From Rubrivivax sp. (GTDB lineage: Bacteria; Pseudomonadota; Gammaproteobacteria; Burkholderiales; Burkholderiaceae_C), in assembly GCA_030680415.1 (NCBI GenBank), contig JAUXVE010000095.1, positions 1 through 64,000 of the forward strand: a stretch of DNA of 64,000 nt, in the 5' to 3' direction. This document shows, in pieces, positions 10,505 through 23,236 of the stretch. Position 1 is the first letter of the stretch. Each line of letters starts with the position of its first letter. The notes under the pieces were generated by a model. It did no database searches, was not told the origin of the DNA, and saw nothing but the letters and a program-made list of their open reading frames with translations. Position numbers and translations under genes: made by a program.

Positions 10505-11866
10505 AATGCCGCCGCCAGGCCGTCGATGCCGGCGAGGAAACGCTCGAACTGGATCGGCTTGGTCCAGTAGTCATCGAAGCCCGCAGCCAGCGCGGCCTCG
10601 ACGTGGTCGGTCATCGCATCGGCCGACAACGCAACGATGCGGCAGCCGGCCAGGCTGGGGTCGGCGCGCAGCCGGCGCATGACCTCGAGGCCATCGATGT
10701 CGGGCAACTGCAGATCCAGCAGCAGCAGGTCGGGGGGTTCGGCCAGCGCCGCGGCGATGCCCGAGGCACCGTCGATCGCGGTCCGCAGGCGCACACGCGG
10801 ACGCAGTGCCAGCAGTTCGCGCACCAGTTGCAGATTCACCGGGTTGTCTTCCACGCACAGCACATGCAGCTCGCCGGCCGCCCGAGGCTCGAGCGCTGTC
10901 GCCGGGCCGGGCTCCAGGCGCGCGGTCACGAGCAGGCTGTCCACCAGGCGCATCATTGCTCTGCCGGCGTCGGCGATGTGGGTCAGGCGTTCACGCTGAC
11001 GCGCGCTGGGCGGGTGCTCGGGGTCCTGGGCCAGCAACTGCGCGAAGCCGAGCACGGCGTTCATCGGCGTGCGCAGTTCGTGGCTCATGCGGGCCATGAA
11101 CTCTGACTTTTCGCGGCTGGCCTGCTCGATGCGCTGGCGCTGCTGCAGCAGCGCCTCGGCACGTTTGCGCTCGGTCACGTCCATGTGCATGCTGAAGCAC
11201 ATGCGCCGCTCGCCGCGCACGACACGGCGCGCCCACGACTGCACCCAGCGTTCCTGCCCGTCGTCGTGGGCGGTGCGGAACAGCGCCTCCATGACCGGCT
11301 CCCAGCAGCGTGCGCCAGCCGCCGCCGGGGTTGCGGTAACGCGCCACGACGTCGACCACGCCGTCGCCGGCCAGGGCCTGCTCGGCGGCTTGCTCCACGG
11401 CCAGGCGGTCGTCGGGGTGGATGGTGCTGCGCATGAGGTCGAGGTCGATGCCGTCCGGGTCTTCGCTCATGCCCATGACACGGAAGGCCACGGCGTTGAA
11501 GAAGATACGCCGCGTGGCGAGGTCGATGCGCCACACCGACACGCCGGCCAGCACCAGTGCGCGGTCGAGGAATTCGGTGCCGCGCTGGGCAGCCGCAGGG
11601 CCGGGCGCCGAGGTGTCGAGCCAGAGCAGGAAACCGTCGGACAGGTCCACGCGCGTGCAGTTCACGACCATCGTGCCGACCCGCACCGGCACCGTCGCCG
11701 GCCCGCTGGCCAGCCCTGATTGCGTCAGGTCCGTCAAGGCACCGGGCCCCACGCCTCGCGCCTGAGCCCAGCGGCGCGCCGCCTCGTTCAGCTCGATGGC
11801 GGCGTTGCTGCCCACGGATCGCACACGAAGCGCAGGCAGCGGCGCGTCTTGCCAGATTCGATCCAT
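10495..11866 (-). pseudogene. PAS - HisKA - receiver protein, frameshifted, lacking an ATPase domain
   Basis: Two frames together encode a hybrid-kinase-like protein of about 457 residues. The 5' part (from MDRIWQDAPL, start 11866) carries a PAS fold (WRIDLATRRIFFNAVAFRVM, ending near YRNPGGGWRTLL). Reading then has to shift at the CCC run 11301-11303, where dropping one base restores LLEPVMEALFRTAHDDG. The 3' part has a PAS tail (MHMDVTERKRAE), a HisKA H-box (SEFMARMSHELRTPMNAV) and a receiver domain with phospho-acceptor in LLLLDLQLPDIDG. The HATPase_c domain that should lie between HisKA and receiver is absent: the helix ending LLVTARLEPG runs within about 20 residues into LHVLCVEDNPVN. 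As it stands it cannot autophosphorylate by the usual mechanism. The single-base shift could be an assembly error; the missing domain cannot. Confidence 0.7.
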
Positions 11867-12069
11867 CGACAGCGGTCCGTGCAGCAGCGAGCGCCACAGT
11901 TTAGCGGCCGGTCGGGTCGAGGGGCGACCCGGCCTTGCACCGCTGCGGCGCGACGGGTGCCTCAGACGCGCGAGCCCTGCAGCGTCGAGACACCGAAGCG
12001 GCGTTTTCACCCCGCCTGCCCCGGGGCCGGTCCGGGTGGCGCCGTTTGCCGCTAGAGTCGGCGCCGTCC

Positions 12070-13142
12070 ATGAACTTGTTGCTCTTCATCGTCGGCCTCG
12101 CCGCGCTCGTGGTCGGCGCCAACCTGCTCGTGCGCGGCGCCTCCAGGCTGGCCCTGACCTTCGGCATCTCGCCGCTGGTGGTGGGCCTGACCGTCGTCGC
12201 CTTCGGCACCAGCGCGCCCGAAGTGGCGGTGTCGGTGGGCGCCGTGCTGGAAGGCAAGACCGACATCGCCATCGGCAACGTCGTCGGCAGCAACATCTTC
12301 AACGTGCTCTTCGTCCTCGGCCTGAGCGCGCTGATCGTGCCGCTGGTGGTGAACGTGCAGCTGATCCGCCAGGAAGTGCCGATCCTGGTCGGCGCCTCGC
12401 TGCTGCTGCTGGTGCTGGTGCAGGACGGCCGCATCGGCATGCTCGACGGCGCGCTGCTGTTCGCGCTGCTCATCGCCTACACGGTGTTCCTGGTGGTGCA
12501 GTCGCGCGCCGAGGGGCAGGAGGCGCAGGACAGCTTTGCCGGCGACCTGCCGGCCAGCACGCCCGGCGCCTGGGGCGACCGCGTGCCGCTGCAGCTGGCG
12601 CTGATCGCGGCCGGGCTGGTGGGGCTGGTGCTGGGCTCGCAGTGGCTGGTCACGGCGGCGGTGTCGTTTGCCCAGGCGCTGGGCGTGAGCGACCTCGTGA
12701 TCGCGCTCACTGTCGTCTCCGCCGGCACCTCGCTGCCCGAAGTGGCGACCTCCGTCGCCGCGGCCTTGAAGGGCGAGCGCGACATGGCGGTGGGCAACGT
12801 CGTCGGCAGCAGTACCTTCAACCTGCTGGGCTGCCTGGGCCTGGCCGGCATCGCCTCGGGCAGCACCGGCCTGGGCGTGGCGCCGCAGGTCATGCACTTC
12901 GACATCTGGGTCATGCTGGCGGTGACGCTGGCCTGCCTGCCGGTGTTCATCACCGGGCGCGAGATCGCGCGCTGGGAAGGCGCGCTGTTCCTCGCCTACT
13001 ATGCAGCCTACGTGGCGTGGCTGATCCTGGCTGCGCAGCACAACGCCATGCTGGGGGCCTACTCGGCGGTGATGATGAGCTTCGTGCTGCCGTTGACGCT
13101 GGTGACGCTGGTGGTGATGCTGATCCGCCGGCAGCCGCGGCC

Positions 13143-13146
<4 letters not shown>
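12070..13146 (+). CDS. CaCA-family calcium/sodium:cation antiporter
   Basis: A 358-residue membrane protein with about ten transmembrane helices in two inverted halves. The alpha repeats are clear: VVAFGTSAPEVAVSVGA with GNVVGSNIFN in the first half, and VVSAGTSLPEVATSVAAA with GNVVGSSTFN in the second. This is the YrbG/K+-independent Na+/Ca2+ exchanger type. Its stop overlaps the mrpA start (ATGA), so it heads or belongs to the Mrp operon, an uncommon partnership. The ATG at 12070 is followed at once by the first helix; the longer frame upstream lacks family features. Confidence 0.9.
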
Positions 13147-15949
<2,803 letters not shown>

Positions 15950-15950
<1 letters not shown>

Positions 15951-16291
15951 TGCTCCTGCTGCTGACGCTGGGCATCGGCACGCTCACCGGCTGCGGCGTC
16001 TGGCTGCTGCTGCGTGCGCGCACCTTCGACGCCATCCTCGGCCTGACGCTGTTGTCCTACGCCGTGAACCTGTTCCTTTTCACGAGCGGCCGGCCCCGCG
16101 TCGACGCCGAGCCCATCGTGCCCGCCGGCGGCGGCGCCACCTTGTCCCACATGGCCGACCCGCTGCCACAGGCGCTGGTGCTCACCGCCATCGTGATCGC
16201 CTTCGCGATGACGGCGCTGTTGCTGGCCATCGCGCTGCGCGCGCGCGCCGAGACCGGCTCCGACCATGTCGATTCGAAGGAGCCGCGGTGA
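15950..16291 (+). CDS. mrpC: Mrp antiporter subunit C
   Basis: A 113-residue protein with three membrane helices, homologous to NuoK. The sequence LLRARTFDAILGLTLLSYAVNLFLF carries the family core (quoted in part: ILGLTLLSYAVN), followed by the loop DPLPQALVLTAIVI that defines MrpC/MnhC. It overlaps mrpA by one base (TGATG) and mrpD by GTGA, consistent with strict translational coupling in the Mrp complex. Confidence 0.92.
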
Positions 16292-17874
16292 CCGGCGCCG
16301 GGATCGACACGCTGCTGGCCACGCACGGCCCGGTGTTGCCGGTGGTGCTGCCGCTGGTCAGCGGCGCGCTGCTGCTGCTGCTGGAGTCGGCACGCTCGTC
16401 CGTGCTGCGGCGCTGGGTGCCGTGGCTGTCGGCAACGGCCACCGTTGCGCTGGCCGTGCTCGCCCTGCAGCTGACGCTGCAGGCCGGTGCAGGCAACGTG
16501 CAGGCCTACCTGGTGGGCAACTGGCCGGCGCCGTTCGGCATCGCGCTGGCGCTGGACCGGCTGGGCGCGCTGATGGTGCTGCTCACTGCTCTGGTGGCCT
16601 GCGCGGCGCTCGTCTACGCGCTGGGTGGTGTGGCGGCGCGTGGGCTGCACTTTCACGCCCTGTTCCAGTTCCAGTTGATGGGACTGAACGGGGCCTTTCT
16701 GACCGCCGACCTGTTCAACCTGTTCGTGTTCTTCGAGGTCCTGCTCGCCGCCAGCTACGGGCTGCTGTTGCACGGCCGCGGCGCCGGCCAGCGCCAACGC
16801 CTGCAGGCTGCCGTCCACTACGTGACCTTCAACCTCGCCGGCTCGTCGTTGTTCCTCGTCGCGCTGGCCCTGCTCTACGGCGTCACCGGCACGCTGAACA
16901 TGGCCGATCTGGCGACCAAGCTGCCGGCACTGCCGGCCGGTGACGCGCGACTGGCGCAGGCCGCGGCACTGCTGCTGCTCACGGTGTTCGCCGTCAAGGC
17001 TGCGCTGTTGCCGCTGTACTTCTGGCTGCCCGACACCTACGCCGCCGCCAGCGCGCCGGTTGGGGCGCTGTTCGCGATCATGACCAAGGTCGGCGTCTAC
17101 GCCGTGCTGCGCGTGACGACGCTGGTCTTCGGTGCCGACGTCGCCGCGCCCTTCCTGTCGGTGCTGGCGCTGGCCACGCTGGCGTTGGCCGCCGTGGGCG
17201 CGCTGGCGGCGACGCGGCTGCGCGGCCTGGTGGCCTACCTCGTGGTGGGTTCGGCCGGCACGCTGCTGCTGGCCGCCGCACTGGGCAGCGAAGGCACGCT
17301 GGCGGCCGGCCTGTTCTACCTCGTCAACAGCACACTGGTGGCGGCGGCCTGGTTCCTGCTGGCCGACCGCATCGCCGCCGCGCGCGGCGGCAGCGATCTG
17401 TTGCAGCCGCGGCCGCTGGCCGGCGGCTGGGCAGCCCTGGGTGGGGCCTACTTCATTGCCGCGGTGGCCGTCGCCGGCGTGCCGCCTCTGGCCGGCTTCA
17501 TGGGCAAGGCGCTGCTGCTGCAGGCCGCCTGGCCGGCGCCGCTCGGCCCCTGGGTGATGGCCGGGGTGCTGGCCGCGAGCCTGGCGGTGCTGGTGGCGCT
17601 GGCGCGCGCCGGCAGCATCGTCTTCTGGAAGTCGGAGCAAGGGGGCGTGCCGGCCGCCGACCGCTCGCCGGCGCATCCGGCGGCCATCGCGGGTCTGCTG
17701 GCCGCGGTGCTGCTGGCTGCCGTTGCGGCCGGTCCGATCTCGGCCTACACGGGCGCCGCGGCGCATCAGTTGCTGCAGCGCCAGGGCTACATCGACGCCG
17801 TGATGGGCGCGTTGCCGGCGCCCGCGGCCTGGGACGTGCGCAAGGAAATGCGCGAACGCGGAGATGCCAAATGA
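16288..17874 (+). CDS. mrpD: Mrp antiporter subunit D
   Basis: A 528-residue NuoN/NuoM-like subunit with about 14 helices. The core motif LFNLFVFFEVLLAASYGLLL contains the conserved glutamate, and VKAALLPLYFWLPDTYAAA contains the conserved lysine of the proton pathway. The gene starts with GTG at 16288, overlapping the mrpC stop, and its own stop overlaps the mrpE start. Length is normal for the family. Confidence 0.92.
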   Translation: MTGAGIDTLLATHGPVLPVVLPLVSGALLLLLESARSSVLRRWVPWLSATATVALAVLALQLTLQAGAGNVQAYLVGNWPAPFGIALALDRLGALMVLLTALVACAALVYALGGVAARGLHFHALFQFQLMGLNGAFLTADLFNLFVFFEVLLAASYGLLLHGRGAGQRQRLQAAVHYVTFNLAGSSLFLVALALLYGVTGTLNMADLATKLPALPAGDARLAQAAALLLLTVFAVKAALLPLYFWLPDTYAAASAPVGALFAIMTKVGVYAVLRVTTLVFGADVAAPFLSVLALATLALAAVGALAATRLRGLVAYLVVGSAGTLLLAAALGSEGTLAAGLFYLVNSTLVAAAWFLLADRIAAARGGSDLLQPRPLAGGWAALGGAYFIAAVAVAGVPPLAGFMGKALLLQAAWPAPLGPWVMAGVLAASLAVLVALARAGSIVFWKSEQGGVPAADRSPAHPAAIAGLLAAVLLAAVAAGPISAYTGAAAHQLLQRQGYIDAVMGALPAPAAWDVRKEMRERGDAK

Positions 17875-18410
17875 ACCCCTCCCGAACGACCGCGCGTGGA
17901 CCTGCGCGACGGCTGCTGCACCGCCTGCTGCCGGCGCCGCTGCTGAGCGCGGTGCTGTTGCTGGCGTGGTTGATGCTCAACGAGTCGACCTCGGCGGGTC
18001 ACCTGTGGCTGGCCGTGGCCCTGGCCTGGTGGCTGCCCTGGTGGACCCAGCGCTTCCGCCCCGAACAACCGCGCATCGGACGCTGGCGCACCGTACTGCG
18101 TCTGCTGGGCCGCGTGCTGGCCGACATCGTCGTCTCCAACGTCGAGGTGGCGCGTCGCGTGCTCGGCCCCGAGGCCGCCCTGCGCTCGACGTTCGTGTGG
18201 GTGCCGCTGGCGATCCGTGACGCCCACGGCATGGCGGCGCTGGCCGGCATCGTCACGCTCACGCCCGGCACGCTGTCCAGCGAGATCACGGCCGACCGCC
18301 GCCACCTGCTGGTGCACGCGCTGCACTGCCCGGACGCCGCCGCCGAGGCGGCGCTGGTGGCCAGCATCAAGGCCCGCTACGAGGCACCCTTGAAGGAGAT
18401 CTTCGAATGA
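17871..18410 (+). CDS. mrpE: Mrp antiporter subunit E
   Basis: A 179-residue MrpE/MnhE protein. After an Arg-rich N-terminus there are two hydrophobic segments (LLSAVLLLAWLMLNES and HLWLAVALAWWLPWW) and the family block LADIVVSNVEVARRVLGP. The C-terminal domain has the typical LTPGTLSSEI. It overlaps mrpD (ATGA) and mrpF (ATGA). It is needed for full activity of the complex, though it has no Complex I homologue. Confidence 0.9.
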   Translation: MNPSRTTARGPARRLLHRLLPAPLLSAVLLLAWLMLNESTSAGHLWLAVALAWWLPWWTQRFRPEQPRIGRWRTVLRLLGRVLADIVVSNVEVARRVLGPEAALRSTFVWVPLAIRDAHGMAALAGIVTLTPGTLSSEITADRRHLLVHALHCPDAAAEAALVASIKARYEAPLKEIFE

Positions 18411-18679
18411 TCCTGCCTGCCGTACTGCCCTGGGTGATGGCGGCGTTCGCGCTGGCGCTGGCGCTCAGCGCCTGGCGCCTGTTCCGCGGCCCGAGCCTGC
18501 CCGACCGTGTGCTTGCGCTCGACACGCTGTACATCAACGCGCTGGCGCTGATCGTCGTGCTGGGCCTGTGGCTCGGCACCAAGGCCTATTTCGAGGTCGC
18601 GATGCTGATCGGGCTGCTGGGCTTCGTCAGCACCGCGGTGCTGGCCAAGTTCGTGATGTGCGGGGACATCGTCGGATGA
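18407..18679 (+). CDS. mrpF: Mrp antiporter subunit F
   Basis: A 90-residue protein of three helices. The conserved FRGPSLPDRVLALDTLYINA block is diagnostic for MrpF/MnhF. It overlaps mrpE by ATGA at its start. Its stop overlaps the ATG of a 25-codon mini-ORF rather than mrpG itself. Confidence 0.9.
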   Translation: MILPAVLPWVMAAFALALALSAWRLFRGPSLPDRVLALDTLYINALALIVVLGLWLGTKAYFEVAMLIGLLGFVSTAVLAKFVMCGDIVG

Positions 18680-18753
18680 GCACGCCGAGCCGCCCCAAGT
18701 GCTCATGCTCCCGCTCGGCGGGACCGGGCGAAACCCGTAGGGTGCACCAATGA
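18676..18753 (+). other. 25-codon mini-ORF bridging mrpF and mrpG
   Basis: An open frame of 25 codons fills the only gap in the mrp operon. Its ATG overlaps the mrpF stop and its TGA overlaps the mrpG ATG, so ribosomes could pass through it by coupled re-initiation. Its first ten bases, ATGAGCACGC, are repeated exactly at the mrpG start (18750), which suggests a 74-base insertion or duplication that split an original mrpF-mrpG overlap. The predicted peptide is Cys-, Ser- and Arg-rich and resembles no protein that I know; most likely it is an intergenic repeat that happens to stay open. Confidence 0.5.
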
Positions 18754-19082
18754 GCACGCTGCCGCTGTGGGCCGAGATCGTCATCGCCGCGCTGCTGGTC
18801 ACCGGCGCCGGTTTCACGCTCGTCGGCTCCTGGGGGCTGGCCAAGTTCAGCGACATCCTGAAACGCCTGCACGGTCCGAGCAAGGCCACCACGCTGGGCG
18901 TGGGTTGTGTGCTCATCGCCTCGGCGCTGGCCTTCGCGCTGCAGGGCGAGCCCAGCCTGCATGAGATGCTGATCGCGCTGTTCCTGTTCATCACCGCGCC
19001 GGTGTCGGCGCACCTGATCGTCAAGGCCGCGATGCGGCTCGACCCGGCGCTGCGGCCACCGGCGCCGGGCGAGCGGCGCTGA
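18750..19082 (+). CDS. mrpG: Mrp antiporter subunit G
   Basis: A 110-residue MnhG/MrpG protein with three helices. Family features are GAGFTLVGSWGLAKFSDIL, then KRLHGPSKATTLGVG, and the C-terminal helix LFLFITAPVSAHLIVKAA. It completes the operon CaCA-mrpAB-C-D-E-F-G. Unlike the other junctions, its start is 70 bases from mrpF, bridged by a small open frame. Confidence 0.91.
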   Translation: MSTLPLWAEIVIAALLVTGAGFTLVGSWGLAKFSDILKRLHGPSKATTLGVGCVLIASALAFALQGEPSLHEMLIALFLFITAPVSAHLIVKAAMRLDPALRPPAPGERR

Positions 19083-19231
19083 GCTCGGCGGCCGGCTGCT
19101 GCGCAGCGGAGCCCGCGCCCAGCGCCCTCCTGCAGCCGACGCCCGGATGCACCGGCGTGTGCCTGGGGGATTGCATGCACGCACGACCCAGGGTGTAATA
19201 CGAACCTTCCTGAACCAGAGGTAGCGGCATC

Positions 19232-20119
19232 ATGAAACGTTGGCTGCTCTTCGCTGTCGGCGTCGCCATCGTGATCGCGGCCACGGCGGCTGCGGCGGTG
19301 GCGGTGGGGGAACACCTGGCGCAACAGCGGGCCCAGCGCGTGGTCAAGGTCGCGGTGCGGCCGGTGGCCTACCGCAGCGACGCGCCAGCGTTGGAACGCG
19401 GGCGTTACCTGTACGCCTCGCGCGGTTGCGCCGACTGCCATGGCGGCGACGGCAGCGGCCGCACGCTTGTCGACGACGGCAATGGCACGCGCCTGGCCGG
19501 GCCCAACATCACCAACGGCAACCCGCTGGTGGCCGCCTACGTCGAAGTCGACTGGGTGCGCAGCATCCGCCACGGGGTGTCGCCGTCCGGCCGTCCGCTG
19601 CGCCTGATGCCGAGCGTCGACTACAACCGCCTCACCGACGATGACCTGGCCGCACTGGTGGCCTACGTGCGGCAATTGCCCCCGGCCCAGGGCAAACTGC
19701 GCGGCGTCATCGAGCTGCCGCTGCCGGCGCGTGTGCTGTACGGCTTCGGCGCCATCCCGGATGCATTCGAGATCATCGACCACGGCCTGCCGCCGGCCCA
19801 ACCCGTGCCCGAAGGCCCGACCGCAGCCTACGGCCAGTACGTGGCGCAGATGTGCCTGGGTTGCCATGGCCCGAACCTGGACGGCGGTCGCATCCCAGGC
19901 GGCCCCCCCGACTGGCCGCCGGCGGCGCGGCTGACCCCGGGCGCGGACTCGGCCCTGCTGCGCTACGCCGACGCCGCCGCCTTCAAGCGCATGCTCAAGA
20001 CCGGCCAGCGCCCCGACGGCACGCCGATCGCGGTGATGCCGTTCGAGTCGCTGGCGCAGTTGAGCGACACCGACGCGACGGCGCTGTTCCGCTACCTGAA
20101 GGGCTTGCCCGGAGCCTGA
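19232..20119 (+). CDS. dihaem c-type cytochrome
   Basis: A 295-residue exported protein with an N-terminal hydrophobic segment (WLLFAVGVAIVIAATAAAA) that acts as signal peptide or anchor. Two haem-binding motifs are present, CADCH near residue 68 and CLGCH near residue 209, so two cytochrome c domains stand in tandem. Possible axial methionines lie in LRLMPSVDYN and AVMPFESLAQ. The arrangement resembles the cytochrome subunits of membrane-bound dehydrogenases and similar periplasmic electron carriers, but no dehydrogenase partner is adjacent. It stands alone, 149 bases after mrpG and convergent with the deacetylase-like gene. Confidence 0.86.
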   Translation: MKRWLLFAVGVAIVIAATAAAAVAVGEHLAQQRAQRVVKVAVRPVAYRSDAPALERGRYLYASRGCADCHGGDGSGRTLVDDGNGTRLAGPNITNGNPLVAAYVEVDWVRSIRHGVSPSGRPLRLMPSVDYNRLTDDDLAALVAYVRQLPPAQGKLRGVIELPLPARVLYGFGAIPDAFEIIDHGLPPAQPVPEGPTAAYGQYVAQMCLGCHGPNLDGGRIPGGPPDWPPAARLTPGADSALLRYADAAAFKRMLKTGQRPDGTPIAVMPFESLAQLSDTDATALFRYLKGLPGA

Positions 20120-20149
20120 GCCGAGGCCGCGCGCGGCGCTGCGAGGTCG

Positions 20150-20251
20150 ACGCCGGTGTCCGGCCAGCACCGCCAGTTCGGTCAGCGCGCTGGGCTGGAG
20201 CAGGCCGTCGACGAGCGCGACGAGATCGGCTTTCGCCTGGAGACGGGCCAC
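20150..20251 (-). pseudogene. possible 5' remnant of a mechanosensitive-channel gene
   Basis: A GTG at 20251 opens a frame of about 30 codon-like residues (VARLQAKADLVALVDGLL then QPSALTELAVLAG) that resembles the N-terminus of MscS-type channels, where a similar segment leads into the first helix. After LAVLAG the hydrophobic helix does not continue; the frame becomes Arg-rich shadow sequence. It lies 12 bases downstream of the deacetylase-like gene on the same strand. I read it as the stump of a deleted downstream gene, with limited confidence because the similarity is short. Confidence 0.35.
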
Positions 20252-20263
20252 GGCTGGCCCCGC

Positions 20264-21202
20264 TCAGCCGACGTCGGCGAGCACGCGCAGGTGGGCGGCC
20301 ACGCTGCGCGCCAGCGCACCCAGGTGGTAACCGCCCTCCAGGCACGACACGATGCGGCCCTGGGCATGGCGGCGCGCCAGGTCGACCATGCGCCGGGTGA
20401 TCCATTCGTAGTCGGCCTCGACGAGGCCCATCTGGCCGAGGTCGTCTTCGCGGTGGGCGTCGAAGCCGGCCGAGATGAAGAGCATCTGCGGCGCGAAGGC
20501 CTCCAGCGCCGGCATCCACATGGCGTCGATGGTCTCGCGCACGGCCGCCCCGTGGGTGTAGGGCGCCACCGGCACGTTGACCATGTTGGTGCCCTTGGGC
20601 ACGGCACCGCAGTAGGGGTACAGCGGGTGCTGGAAGAAGCTGCACATCAGCACCCGCTCGTCGCCGGCGATGATGTCCTCGGTGCCGTTGCCGTGGTGGA
20701 CGTCGAAGTCGACGATCGCCACCCGCTTCAGGCCGTGCACGTCGAGTGCGTGGCGCGCGGCGATAGCCACGTTGTTGAAGAAGCAGAAGCCCATCGTCTC
20801 GTCACGCGTGGCGTGGTGGCCGGGCGGGCGTACGGAACAGAAGGCGGTGCCGGCGCGGCCGGCAAGCACGTCGTCGGTGGCTGCCACCGCGGCGCCGGCG
20901 GCGCGCAACGCGGCCTGCAGCGTGTGGGGGCAGCCGATGGTGTCGGGGTCGAACGCGCGCGTGTCCCCTTGGCTGCGCAGCTGTTGCAGCAGGTCCTGCA
21001 ATTCGGTCACGTAGTGCGTGGTGTGGGCGCGTTCGAGCTGTTCCAGCGTCGCCTCGGGGGCGTCGCGGAAGTCGAGCGCGATGTCCAGCCCGGTGGCCAA
21101 CAGGTGGTCGGTGATGGCGTCCAGCCGCTGCGGGCATTCGGGGTGCCCGGGGCCCATGTCGTGCAGGCGACAGTCGGGATGGCTGTAGAACACGGTTCTC
21201 AT
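20264..21202 (-). CDS. histone-deacetylase-family hydrolase
   Basis: A 312-residue class II HDAC/acetylpolyamine amidohydrolase-like protein. The zinc site and charge relay are complete: GPGHPECPQRL at the N-terminus, RPPGHHATRD (paired His), DFDVHHGNGTED (Asp and His ligands) and SAGFDAHREDDLGQ (Asp ligand). Bacterial members deacetylate polyamines, acetoin-type or other small acetylated compounds, or lysine residues; which one cannot be told here. The start MRTVFYSHPDC at 21202 is the usual family opening. It diverges from the MoxR gene by about 30-40 bases. Confidence 0.92.
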   Translation of the reverse strand: MRTVFYSHPDCRLHDMGPGHPECPQRLDAITDHLLATGLDIALDFRDAPEATLEQLERAHTTHYVTELQDLLQQLRSQGDTRAFDPDTIGCPHTLQAALRAAGAAVAATDDVLAGRAGTAFCSVRPPGHHATRDETMGFCFFNNVAIAARHALDVHGLKRVAIVDFDVHHGNGTEDIIAGDERVLMCSFFQHPLYPYCGAVPKGTNMVNVPVAPYTHGAAVRETIDAMWMPALEAFAPQMLFISAGFDAHREDDLGQMGLVEADYEWITRRMVDLARRHAQGRIVSCLEGGYHLGALARSVAAHLRVLADVG

Positions 21203-21242
21203 CTGGGAAATCGGCTCGCTCTTTTGGGTTATGGTGCCGCGC

Positions 21243-22165
<923 letters not shown>

Positions 22166-22169
<4 letters not shown>

Positions 22170-23236
22170 CCCCCCCCCGGAGCGCCTTCGGCGCACCCGC
22201 CCAGGGGGGCGCCGCTGGCGGACCGGCAGAGCCGGTTCCGCGGCGGCCGCCTGGCTCGGGTGCGGCGATCGGCTCGCCGGTGGCGCTGGTGCGGCAGCGC
22301 TTTCGTGCCTGGTGGCAGTCACGGCTGCCGCTCACCGACACCTGGCAGCTCGGCCAGCGCAACATCTACATCCTGCCCACGCGCGCCGGCTTTGCCTTCG
22401 CCACCACGCTGGTGGTGATGATGCTGGCGGCCATCAACTACCAGCTCAACCTGGGTTATGCGCTGACCTTCCTGCTCGCCGGCGCCGGCGGGGTGTCGAT
22501 GCACCTCACGCATGGCAACCTGCGCGGCCTCACGCTGCACCTGCGGCCGGTGGCGGCGGTGTTCGCCGGCGAGCCGGCGCTGCTGGAGGTGGTCATCACC
22601 AGCCCCGGCCGCGAACGCCACGGCCTGGCGTTGCACTTCGACGACCGTCCCGCCCACGGCCGCGCCTTTGCCTGGTGCGACGTGCCCTCGGGTGGCCAGA
22701 CCAGCGCGCACCTGAGCCTGGTGCCGGTGCGGCGCGGCTGGCACGCGGTGCCGGCGCTGGTGGTGGAGACGGTGTTTCCGTTCGGCCTCTTCCGCGCCTG
22801 GACGGTGTGGCGCCCGGCGGCCCGCCTGCTGGCCTGGCCGCAGCCCGAGCAGCCGGCGGCGGCCCTGCCTGCCGCTGCAGCGACCGGCGGCGACGAACGC
22901 GCCAGCCAGCGCAGCAGCGGCAGCGAACTCGACGGCGTGCGCCCCTGGCGGCGCGGCGACAGCATGCGCCAGGTGGCATGGAAGAAGGTCGCGCGCAGCG
23001 GCGAGCTGGTCAGCCGCGAAACCACCGGCACCGCCAGCCGCGAACTGTGGCTGGACTGGGCCGATGCCCACGGCACCGACACCGAACAGCGCCTGTCCCG
23101 CCTGGCCGCCTGGGTGCTGGTGGCCGAACGCCAGGGCCTGGACTGCGGCCTGCGGCTGCCCGGCCACACGCTGCCGCCCGGCCAGGGCGACGCCCACCGC
23201 CGTGCCGCGCTGGACCTGCTGGCGCTGTGGCGATGA
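22166..23236 (+). CDS. DUF58 domain protein (MoxR partner)
   Basis: A membrane protein of up to 356 residues. Two hydrophobic segments after residue 65 (AGFAFATTLVVMMLAAINYQ and LNLGYALTFLLAGAGGV) precede an extracytoplasmic/cytoplasmic beta domain and the hallmark DUF58 motif DGVRPWRRGDSMRQVAWKK near residue 255. The nominal GTG start at 22166 overlaps the moxR stop, but the first 30 or so residues are encoded by a GC-rich multi-hairpin element typical of intergenic repeats. The real start may be a GTG near 22280-22289 (VALVRQRF region). Together with MoxR and the transglutaminase-like protein it is thought to serve envelope protein assembly. Confidence 0.88.
22170..22240. repeat. GC-rich multi-hairpin element inside the DUF58 5' end
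   Basis: A run of eight or nine C pairs with GGGGGG at 22204-22209; inside it, GCGCC and GGCGC arms (22182-22194) enclose TTC; next, ACCGGC and GCCGGT arms (22222-22236) enclose AGA. Such stacked palindromes are typical of short dispersed intergenic repeats in Burkholderiales. Here it lies in frame at the beginning of a coding region. Confidence 0.5.
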
